A DNA stretch of 10,114 nucleotides from Actinomycetes bacterium. Lineage in GTDB: Bacteria; Actinomycetota; Actinomycetes; Actinomycetales; Cellulomonadaceae. Of this stretch, positions 1 through 6,286 are shown piece after piece. The DNA lies in assembly GCA_023412515.1 (NCBI GenBank), contig JAEYNO010000420.1, positions 1-10,114 of the forward strand, written 5' to 3'. The notes under the pieces are model-generated. The model made no database searches, had not been told where the DNA came from, and saw only the letters and a list, made by a program, of their open reading frames with translations. Position 1 is the first letter of the stretch. The number at the start of each line of letters is the position of its first letter. Position numbers and translations under genes: made by a program.

Positions 1-2
1 CC

Positions 3-15
3 CGCCCGCCGGGCG
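3..15 (-). terminator. possible short hairpin after the lipoprotein gene
   Basis: A 5-bp inverted repeat, CGCCC (3-7) and GGGCG (11-15) with a 3-base loop, lies just after the minus-strand lipoprotein stop codon. It has the place and GC content of the core of an actinobacterial terminator without a U-tract. The window ends here, so the full structure cannot be judged, and such short GC stems arise easily by chance. Confidence 0.2.
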
Positions 16-23
16 CGCTTCCC

Positions 24-503
24 TCAGCGGCCGGCCTGGTCGACGTACGTCGACAGGTCGGGGCACAGGTGCTCGACCGCGTCGGGCCACTGCGCCGCAT
101 CCGGGTCGTCCCGCAGCGCCTCGACCAGCACGTCGGCGTCCACCGCCGCGAGGTAGCGCATGCGGGCGCACGCCTCGACACCCGCCTCGAGCACGGCCGC
201 CGGGTCGACGCCGTCCGGCACGCGCCCCTCGAGGTACGCGTCCGCCTGGTCGTCGTCGGGCGCGGGCGGCTCGACGGCCGTGAGGTCGGGCGGCGGGGCC
301 GACGGGTCCACCGACGGCGCGGCGGCCGGCCCCGTGGGCGACGCCGACGGTGCGGCCGACGAGGACGCACCGCCGGACGCGCCGCCCGACGCACCCCCGG
401 TGCCCGGTGCGGGCGTCGCCGCGGTGCACCCGGCGAGCAGACCGCCCGCGAGCGCGAGGACCACCGCCGGTGCGCCGAGCGCGCGGCGCGTCCGGGTGCT
501 CAC
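24..503 (-). CDS. small secreted lipoprotein, possibly DUF732-like
   Basis: Predicted 159-residue lipoprotein of unknown function. The GTG start at 503 opens a type II signal peptide: a basic start (STRTRR), a hydrophobic stretch at about 8-22, and a lipobox LAGC at 23-26 whose Cys26 would be lipidated. A low-complexity Gly/Ala/Ser/Pro linker covers about 27-75, including GGASGGASGGA, and probably spans cell-wall space. The compact C-terminal part (about 84-159) is acidic and helical-looking with two cysteines, Cys112 and Cys147 (in HLCPD), that could form a disulfide. This resembles actinobacterial DUF732 domains, but the match is by eye. The start overlaps the stop of the upstream large secreted-protein gene in a GTGA tetranucleotide, which points to translational coupling and shared expression. 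An in-frame open region continues upstream on this strand but has shadow composition, so the lipobox-anchored GTG is preferred. It may anchor or assist the large neighbour; that is inference. Confidence 0.82.
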   Translation of the reverse strand: MSTRTRRALGAPAVVLALAGGLLAGCTAATPAPGTGGASGGASGGASSSAAPSASPTGPAAAPSVDPSAPPPDLTAVEPPAPDDDQADAYLEGRVPDGVDPAAVLEAGVEACARMRYLAAVDADVLVEALRDDPDAAQWPDAVEHLCPDLSTYVDQAGR

Positions 504-3500
504 GACGCCTCGAACGTGAGCGTGAGCTGCGGACGGTACGACGCCGTCGTGTGCTCGGAGGACCACAACCACACGTTGTCGGTGCTGGTCGACGTGAGCG
601 CGAGCGTCTGCGTCGCCCCGAGCCGGCCGTCGAACGCGAGCGGGTCCAGCGGCGTCGTGTACACCGTGCTGGGGACCGACCCGCCCGGCCACGTCCCCAC
701 GACCACGCCCGAGAGCGCGGGCCGCCCGGCGTACACCAGCGTGGCCTGCGACCACCCGGACTCCGCCCACTGCCAGGTGTACGGGTCGACGGACCCGGCG
801 CTCGTCGCCGTGGTCGTCCGCACCCGCAGCGCGGCGCCGGTCAGGCGCAGCCCGGCGGGCGCCGCCGGCAGGTCGAACTTGAGGTACGTCGCCTGGAACG
901 GCGTCCCGCCGCGCGCGCTGAGCTGGTTGAAGGTGCCCTGCGGCGTGGTCGGGGCGCTCTGGTTGACCCACGTGTCCTCGGTCGGTGCGAGCACCACCGT
1001 CACGGGGTCCGTCGACGGCGCGACGGTGGCCGCGGCCGGGTCCGAGGGCGGGCCCGTGTTGCCGGCGGCGTCGCGCGCGACCACGCGGTAGGCGTAGGTG
1101 CCGATCGCGAGCCCGGTGTCGGTCCACGTGGTCGTGGTGACCTGGGCGACGCGCGTGGCCTCCGACGGGACGAACCCCGGGTCGGTCGAGCGGTGCACGT
1201 CGTACCCGGTGACCCCGCGGTCGTCGGTCGCGGCCGTCCAGGACAGCTGGACGCTCGTGCCGGTGACGCCCGCCGTCAGGCCGGTGGGGGCCGAGGGCGC
1301 CGCGGTGTCGGGTCCGGTGACCGTCACGGTGACGGGTGCGCTCGCGGCGCCGACGTTGCCGGCGGCGTCGCGGGCGAGCACGCGGTACGTGTAGGTGCCC
1401 GGCGCGAGCGCGGCGTCGGCGTACCCGGGCGTCGCGACGTCGCCCAGGTGCGTCTCGGCCGAGGGCGTGAACGCCGGGTCGGTCGACCGGTGCACCTCGT
1501 ACGCCACGACGCCGACGTCGTCGGTCGCCGCGGACCACGTGAGGGCCACGTCGCTCTCACCGGCGGTCGCCGCGAGGTCCCCCGGCGCCGAGGGCGCCGT
1601 GAGGTCGGGCGGCGGCGTGCCGGTGCCGAGCGCGTGGTGCTGCGCGACCTGCGCGGGCGTGAGGACGCCCGGGTAGACCGCGACCTCGTCGATCGAGCCC
1701 ACGAGGTACGGCGAGCTCGACCCCCACGTCGGGTCCCCGCCCACCTTCCAGTACCCGGTGTAGGCCTGCGCGGCGCCCTGCGGGTTGGTGCCCACGAGCG
1801 CGCCGTCGACGTACAGGCGCATGCCGTCGGCGGGCGACTGCGTCGCGACCACGTGGTGCCACGCGCCGTCGTTGTACGGCGCGGGCGTCGTGATGGTGTT
1901 CGCGGACCCCGTCCAGACGCCGAACACCAGCCGCCCGTCGTCCTGCAGGTACACGTGGCGGTCGTAGTTGCCCGACAGCCCGGTGCGGTTGTCACCGAAC
2001 CCGATGAGCTTGCCGCCGCGGTTCGTCGTGCTGCTGAACCACAGCTCGAGGGAGTACGTCGACGGGTTCGTCGTGCTGAGGTCGCTCACGACGTTGCCGC
2101 CGCCGTTGCGGAACCGCACGCCACGGCCGTCGGTGCCCACCACGGGGCTGTCCGCGCCGAGCGTGACCGCACCCTGGTAGCTGCCCGTCGCGCCGTACGG
2201 CCCGGAGTCGGCGGCGGTGGTGCCGCCGGTCTCGCCGAGCCGCCAGAACAGGTCGGGGCCCAGCGCGTGCACGGCCTGGCCGTACGCGTCGGGGGGCGGG
2301 GTCTGCCCGGGCAGCGTGCGCCCGGAGGCGGTGTAGTGCGCCTGGACCTGCGCCGCGGTCAGCGCGGTCGGGTAGACCGCCGTCTCGTCGACGTCCCCGC
2401 CGAAGTACCGCGACGACGGTTGCGACGGCCACCCGTCGAGGTTGTCGCCGCCGACCCGCCAGCTGCCCTTGTAGGACTGCGCCGTCGTGGTCCCGTTGCG
2501 GCCCACGGGCACGCCGTCGACGTACATCGTCATGCCGGCGGCGCCCTGCGTGGCGACGACGTGGTGCCACTCGCCGTCGTTGTAGGAGCGCGGGCTCGTG
2601 ACCGTCTGCGTCGAGCCGGTGTACACGCCGAACACGAGCCTGCCCGCGTCGGTCATGTAGACGTGCCGGTCGTAGCTGCCGGACGTGCGCAGCGCGGCGG
2701 GCGACATCCGGTTGGACTGGCCGTTGCCGAACCCGACGATCTTGCCGCCCTGCGTGGACGTCGTCCGGAACCAGGTCTCGACCGAGTACGTCGACGGGCC
2801 CTGCTCGATCCAGTCGCTGTGCGCGGTGCGCCCGTCCCCGAAGCCCATCGCCCAGCCGCCGTCGCCGACGGGGCTCGTCGTCGAGCGGAACGCGGGCGTG
2901 CCGGTGAGGACGCCGTTGCGACCCTGCCCGGCGGAGTCCCACGCGACGCCGCCCGAGCCCTCCTCGTAGCGCCAGTACAGGGACGGCTGGTCCGCGAGGA
3001 CCGCCGCCGGGTACGCGACGTCGGACGAGCGGGCCGCGACCGACGCCGCACCGGACAGCGCGCTCACGTTCGTGCCGTCGGTCGCGCGGACCCGGTAGGA
3101 GTACGTCTGGCCGGGCGTCACCGACGTGTCGACGAACGAGCCCTGGGGGCGCGTCCAGAACGACGAGGCGACCCGCACGGTCGCGATCGGCGTCGCGCCG
3201 CCGTTGCGGAAGACCTCGTAGGCGAGCTCGGAGTCGTCCGGGTCGACGACGCTTCGCCAGCGCACGTGCACGGCGCCCGTGCGGGTGGACTCGACGGTCA
3301 CGGTCGGGACCGGCGGGGCGCCGGTGTCGACCTGGCCGAACCGCGTGAGGCCCTGCTGCGCGCTGCCGTTGGTCGTCGTGAACTCGCCGCCCACCCACAG
3401 GTACTGCTGGGAGCCCGCGGTGGCGACGGTCAGCGCGCGCGGCCCGATGCTCTCGCCGATGCCGTCGTTCGTGTCGGGGTACCAGCCGGCGAGCTGCGCG

Positions 3501-4558
3501 TCGTCCACGCGCTGCGCGGTGAGGTGCGTGCGCTTGCCCTCGGTGAACCAGCCCATCGACTCGCAGTCGTGCGCGTGGTGCCCGGCGTACAGCAGCCCGT
3601 CGTGCTCGAGCACGGCCTGCGTCGCGCCGAGGCACGTGTCGCGCCACACCTGGTCGAGCGACCCGTAGGCGAGCGCGAGCCGACCGTCGAACACGCCGCC
3701 GCCCGTGCCCTCGTTGCCGACGTAGAAGCCCGCCTGGCCGGCGTCGACCGCCTTGGTGACCGACGTGTCGGGGATGAACCCGCGTGGGTAGGTGCGCGTC
3801 ACCGCGCCCGTGCCGGCGTCGACCGCGGCCAGCGAGTGGGAGTTGGCGCCGCCGACGGTGAAGAAGTCGCCGCCGAGCATGACCGTGCCGCCGTCGGGCG
3901 AGACGGCGATCGCGCGGCCGACCGCGTCGGCGTCGGCCCGCCACGGCAGGAGCGCACCGGTCCGGGCGTCGAGCGCCGCGAAGTAGTCGCGCTGCTCGCC
4001 GCCGACCGTGCGGAAGTCCCCGCCGACGTACAGGACGTCGGGCGTCGCGGCCAGCGCGCGGACCGTCGCGGACACGGACGGGGCCGTGAACGTCGACCGG
4101 ACGGTGCAGGTCGCGACGTCGACGGCCGCGATCTTGTTCGCGTAGGTCGAGTCGACGCGCCCGAACAGGCCGCCCACGTAGAGCGTCGCCCCGTCGGGCG
4201 AGGTCGCGAGGGCGCGGACCGTGATCCCGCTGCCGACGCTCAGCTGCGGGCGGCACGACGTGGGCTGGCCCGTCGTCGTGTCGAGCGCCACGAGCCCGGT
4301 CACCGAGATCGCGGACCCGGACCCGCCGGACGGCGGGCGCAGCTGGGAGAACGTCCCGCCGGCGAACACCTTGTCGCCGGCGGCCGCGAGCGACCACACC
4401 ACGCCGTTGGTCTGCCACGTGGGCAGGCTGTCGGCGCTGAAGGCGACCCCGGGCGTGAGCGCCTGCGCGGGCGCCGCCCCCACGGGTGCGGCGACGAGCG
4501 CCGCCGCACCGAGCACCACCGTCGCCACGGCGGCGACGATCTTCGACTTCCTGACCAC
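500..4558 (-). CDS. secreted multidomain protein: beta-propeller, FN3, 2x LamG, 2x FN3, CBM96-like
   Basis: 1352-residue exported protein, probably a sugar-binding or adhesive surface factor; no catalytic motif is recognised. Residues 1-33 form a Sec signal peptide (KSK, hydrophobic core, AQA before residue 34). Residues about 34-410 hold repeated blades with a [VLF][YFM]xGGxF motif (near 66, 127, 177, 227, 388) and read as a beta-propeller. FN3 follows at about 414-508. Two LamG/concanavalin-like domains lie at about 515-745 and 757-978; they share NDGxWHHVVATQ, RHVYxxDxGRLVFGV and a YVDG strand. Two nearly tandem FN3 domains lie at about 988-1082 and 1086-1180 (VHRSTDPxF, RDAAGN). The C-terminus, about 1185-1352, resembles the DNRLRE/CBM96 carbohydrate-binding fold (EDTWV, YLKFDLP, AxLRV). 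Cysteines occur only in the propeller (102, 151, 309, 332). No LPxTG sorting signal or C-terminal membrane segment is present. The start is GTG with GAGGTGG just upstream (4562-4568). Confidence 0.9.
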   Translation of the reverse strand: MVRKSKIVAAVATVVLGAAALVAAPVGAAPAQALTPGVAFSADSLPTWQTNGVVWSLAAAGDKVFAGGTFSQLRPPSGGSGSAISVTGLVALDTTTGQPTSCRPQLSVGSGITVRALATSPDGATLYVGGLFGRVDSTYANKIAAVDVATCTVRSTFTAPSVSATVRALAATPDVLYVGGDFRTVGGEQRDYFAALDARTGALLPWRADADAVGRAIAVSPDGGTVMLGGDFFTVGGANSHSLAAVDAGTGAVTRTYPRGFIPDTSVTKAVDAGQAGFYVGNEGTGGGVFDGRLALAYGSLDQVWRDTCLGATQAVLEHDGLLYAGHHAHDCESMGWFTEGKRTHLTAQRVDDAQLAGWYPDTNDGIGESIGPRALTVATAGSQQYLWVGGEFTTTNGSAQQGLTRFGQVDTGAPPVPTVTVESTRTGAVHVRWRSVVDPDDSELAYEVFRNGGATPIATVRVASSFWTRPQGSFVDTSVTPGQTYSYRVRATDGTNVSALSGAASVAARSSDVAYPAAVLADQPSLYWRYEEGSGGVAWDSAGQGRNGVLTGTPAFRSTTSPVGDGGWAMGFGDGRTAHSDWIEQGPSTYSVETWFRTTSTQGGKIVGFGNGQSNRMSPAALRTSGSYDRHVYMTDAGRLVFGVYTGSTQTVTSPRSYNDGEWHHVVATQGAAGMTMYVDGVPVGRNGTTTAQSYKGSWRVGGDNLDGWPSQPSSRYFGGDVDETAVYPTALTAAQVQAHYTASGRTLPGQTPPPDAYGQAVHALGPDLFWRLGETGGTTAADSGPYGATGSYQGAVTLGADSPVVGTDGRGVRFRNGGGNVVSDLSTTNPSTYSLELWFSSTTNRGGKLIGFGDNRTGLSGNYDRHVYLQDDGRLVFGVWTGSANTITTPAPYNDGAWHHVVATQSPADGMRLYVDGALVGTNPQGAAQAYTGYWKVGGDPTWGSSSPYLVGSIDEVAVYPGVLTPAQVAQHHALGTGTPPPDLTAPSAPGDLAATAGESDVALTWSAATDDVGVVAYEVHRSTDPAFTPSAETHLGDVATPGYADAALAPGTYTYRVLARDAAGNVGAASAPVTVTVTGPDTAAPSAPTGLTAGVTGTSVQLSWTAATDDRGVTGYDVHRSTDPGFVPSEATRVAQVTTTTWTDTGLAIGTYAYRVVARDAAGNTGPPSDPAAATVAPSTDPVTVVLAPTEDTWVNQSAPTTPQGTFNQLSARGGTPFQATYLKFDLPAAPAGLRLTGAALRVRTTTATSAGSVDPYTWQWAESGWSQATLVYAGRPALSGVVVGTWPGGSVPSTVYTTPLDPLAFDGRLGATQTLALTSTSTDNVWLWSSEHTTASYRPQLTLTFEAS
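1058..1399 (-). repeat. 99-codon direct repeat encoding tandem FN3 domains
   Basis: Within the large secreted-protein gene, the stretch 1058-1102 recurs at 1355-1399 with 41 of 45 bases identical. A second matching block, starting at 1181 and 1478 (GTCGGTCGA), has the same 297-base offset. This is one FN3 module length, so the two C-terminal FN3 domains arose by a fairly recent duplication and could recombine. The two LamG domains (about 1625-2290 and 2324-3016) are a second, more diverged internal duplication. Confidence 0.85.
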
Positions 4559-4606
4559 GGGCCACCTCGCAACGAACGCGCCATCCCGGTCCGGCCGGGC
4601 GTGGCG

Positions 4607-4669
4607 ACTCTAAGACGCGTATGTCCCGTTTTGCCCCTCCCTGGGGGCTTTTCACCCGGATGACCACCC
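4607..4669 (-). promoter_or_regulatory. candidate promoter and regulator site of the secreted-protein gene
   Basis: On the minus strand a -10-like TAGAGT lies at 4612-4607, about 50 bases before the GTG start, preceded by TT to give TTAGAGT. No good -35 is seen at the normal distance. The octamer GGGTGAAA lies at 4657-4650, and a second GGGTG at 4669-4665, 12 bases further up. A GC-rich inverted repeat, GCCCC/GGGGC (4633-4648), lies between octamer and -10. The octamer-to-TTAG arrangement is the same as that upstream of the sugar transferase at 7850-7897. The weak -35 and upstream box suggest dependence on an activator. Inference from sequence comparison only. Confidence 0.5.
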
Positions 4670-4690
4670 GCGGGGAGCACCACGCGCCGC

Positions 4691-4696
4691 TACCGT
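4691..4696 (+). promoter_or_regulatory. -10 element positioned for a leaderless acetyltransferase mRNA
   Basis: TACCGT matches TAnnnT and ends six bases before the ATG at 4703, so the expected transcription start falls on or next to the A of the start codon. No convincing Shine-Dalgarno sequence lies upstream of that ATG. Both points fit leaderless translation, which is common in Actinomycetota. No clear -35 hexamer is seen about 17 bases upstream. Confidence 0.45.
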
Positions 4697-4702
4697 GGGC
4701 CG

Positions 4703-5272
4703 ATGCCGATCGCACCGCCACCGGCCCGCCGCCACCTGGCCGGGTTCCGCGGCACGGGGTACGACAAGGGTCGCCCGGCCGCCGTGCAGGCGCTGTGGCT
4801 CGCCGTCTCCGGGCTCGTGGTCGTGCGGTGGTGGTGCCCCGCGTCGCTGCGGGCGGCCCTGCTGCGCGCGTTCGGCGCCCGCATCGGCACCGGCACGGTG
4901 ATCCGCCACCGGGTCCGCGTGCACTGGCCGTGGAAGCTCACGGTCGGCGACGACACCTGGATCGGCGAGGGCGCCTGGATCCTCAACCTCGAGCCCGTGA
5001 CGATCGGCTCCGACGTGTGCATCTCGCAGGACGTGCTCCTGTGCACCGGGAGCCACGACGCCCGGTCGGCGACGTTCGAGTACGACAACGCGCCCGTGGT
5101 CGTGCAGGACGGCGCGTGGGTCGCCGCGCGCGCGACCGTGCTGCGCGGCGTGACGATCGGCGCCGACGCGGTCGTCGGCGCGACGGCGCTCGTGACGACC
5201 GACGTGCCGCCGGGTGCACGCGTGCTGGCACCGCGGGGCCACGTCACGCCGCGGGGCCACGTCGCGCCCTGA
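4703..5272 (+). CDS. WcaF-like hexapeptide-repeat O-acetyltransferase
   Basis: 189-residue acyltransferase of the left-handed beta-helix family, closest by eye to the WcaF type of colanic acid biosynthesis acetyltransferases. It would transfer acetyl from acetyl-CoA to a sugar hydroxyl of an exopolysaccharide or its lipid-linked precursor, in the cytoplasm or at the inner membrane face. A mildly hydrophobic N-terminal segment (about 29-41) precedes the helix. Family signatures are WPWKLTVGDDTWIGEGAWI (about 75-93), VTIGSDVCISQDVLLCTGSHD (99-119) with His118 as probable catalytic residue, and DGAWVAARATVLRGVTIGAD (136-155). Its length is normal for the family. The C-terminus ends in a repeated PRGHV hexapeptide encoded by an 18-bp DNA repeat, which looks like a late addition beyond the conserved fold. 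It diverges from the secreted-protein gene and converges on fcl, so it needs its own promoter. The ATG at 4703 is favoured because the conserved FxGxGYDKGR-type N-terminus begins shortly after it. Confidence 0.88.
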   Translation: MPIAPPPARRHLAGFRGTGYDKGRPAAVQALWLAVSGLVVVRWWCPASLRAALLRAFGARIGTGTVIRHRVRVHWPWKLTVGDDTWIGEGAWILNLEPVTIGSDVCISQDVLLCTGSHDARSATFEYDNAPVVVQDGAWVAARATVLRGVTIGADAVVGATALVTTDVPPGARVLAPRGHVTPRGHVAP

Positions 5273-5309
5273 CGCGGCACCAGAGCCACGTCAGAAGAGC
5301 CAAGTCAGA
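5231..5309. repeat. GCCACGTC short repeats across the convergent gene ends
   Basis: A 15-base unit at 5231-5245 recurs exactly at 5249-5263 (18-base period, inside the acetyltransferase 3' end). A 14-base unit at 5282-5295 recurs at 5296-5309 with one mismatch and covers the fcl stop codon. All four units share the core GCCACGTC (5238, 5256, 5285; GCCAAGTC at 5299). Only 32 bases separate the two convergent genes, and no terminator-like hairpin is evident there. Confidence 0.75.
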
Positions 5310-6270
5310 CGCGCACGGCCCCGGCCTGCTCGCGGTACCACGCGACGGTGCTCTCGACGCCCTCGTCGAGGCCGATGCGCGCGCGCCACCCCGTGGCGTG
5401 CAGACGGCTCACGTCGAGCACCTTGCGCGGCGTGCCGTCGGGCTTCGAGTCGTCCCACCGGGTCTCGCCGGTGAACCCGGTGCTGCGCGCGACGAGGCCG
5501 GCGAGCTCGCGGATCGTCACGTCCGTGCCGGTGCCGACGTTGATGTGCTGCTCGTCGTCGTAGTGCTCGAGCAGGTGCAGGACGGCGTCCGCGAGGTCGT
5601 CGACGTGCAGCATCTCCCGACGCGGCTCGCCCGTGCCCCAGTTGGTGACCGCGGGCGCGCCCGTGCGCACGGCCTCGTCGTACCGGCGCACGAGGGCCGG
5701 CAGCACGTGCGAGCCCGTCGGCGAGAAGTTGTCGCCCGGGCCGTACAGGTTCGACGGCATGGCGCTGATCCACGGCAGGCCGTCCTGGCGGCGCACGGCC
5801 TGCACGTGCAGGATGCCCGTGATCTTCGCGATCGCGTACGCGTCGTTGGTGCGCTCGAGAGGCCCGGTGAGCAGCGCCTCCTCGGGGATCGGCTGCGGCG
5901 CCAGCCGCGGGTAGATGCACGACGACCCGAGCAGCAGCAGCCGCTCGACGCCCGCGCGCCGGGCCGCGTCCAGGACGTTCACCTGGATGCGCACGTTGTC
6001 GGACAGGAAGTCCACGGGCTGGTGCGCGTTGGCCCAGATGCCGCCGACGCGCGCGGCGGCGAGCACGACGTGCCGGGGGCGCGTCTCGGCGACGAACTCC
6101 TCGACGCGCGCGGCGTCGCGCAGGTCGAGGCGGTCGGAGGGCAGACCGACGAGGTCCGTGAAGCCGGCCGCGCGCAGCCGGCGCCACACGGCGGACCCGA
6201 CGAGGCCGCGGTGACCCGCGACCCAGATCCGGGCCTCGCGGTCGAGCGGTCCGGGCGTGTAGTCCGTCAT
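5305..6270 (-). CDS. fcl: GDP-L-fucose synthase
   Basis: 321-residue cytoplasmic short-chain dehydrogenase (NADP-dependent epimerase/reductase, also named WcaG). It converts GDP-4-keto-6-deoxy-D-mannose to GDP-L-fucose by 3,5-epimerisation and 4-reduction. The Rossmann motif GHRGLVGS lies at 19-26. The active-site block GSSCIYP is at 115-121 (Ser117 and Cys118 match the E. coli catalytic Ser107/Cys109), YAIAK at 145-149 supplies Tyr and Lys, and SHVLPAL at 187-193 holds His188, matching E. coli His179. Further family marks are NLYGPGDNF (174-182) and RREMLHVDD (218-226). All key residues are present and the length is typical. The ATG at 6270 has AGGAG (6275-6279) at good spacing and lies 16 bases after the transferase stop, so the two genes form an operon. 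The usual partner gmd, which makes the substrate, is not in this window. The product probably feeds a fucosylated surface polysaccharide. Confidence 0.95.
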   Translation of the reverse strand: MTDYTPGPLDREARIWVAGHRGLVGSAVWRRLRAAGFTDLVGLPSDRLDLRDAARVEEFVAETRPRHVVLAAARVGGIWANAHQPVDFLSDNVRIQVNVLDAARRAGVERLLLLGSSCIYPRLAPQPIPEEALLTGPLERTNDAYAIAKITGILHVQAVRRQDGLPWISAMPSNLYGPGDNFSPTGSHVLPALVRRYDEAVRTGAPAVTNWGTGEPRREMLHVDDLADAVLHLLEHYDDEQHINVGTGTDVTIRELAGLVARSTGFTGETRWDDSKPDGTPRKVLDVSRLHATGWRARIGLDEGVESTVAWYREQAGAVRV

Positions 6271-6286
6271 GGTGCTCCTGTCGGTC

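Noticed and set aside
39..54. A perfect 16-bp palindrome, GTCGACGTACGTCGAC
   Set aside because: It lies inside the lipoprotein coding sequence (STYVDQ region), where repeated GTCGAC-type codons for Val/Asp make it likely by chance; no second copy was found.
350..4663. A plus-strand open frame of over 1400 codons opposite the large secreted protein
   Set aside because: Arg/Gly/Pro-rich shadow of GC-biased coding on the minus strand. The minus-strand frame has a signal peptide and ordered recognisable domains.
1992..4721. A 909-codon minus-strand frame overlapping the secreted protein and the divergent promoter region
   Set aside because: Arg/Ala/Gly-rich low-complexity shadow frame; it would also run through the start region of the plus-strand acetyltransferase.
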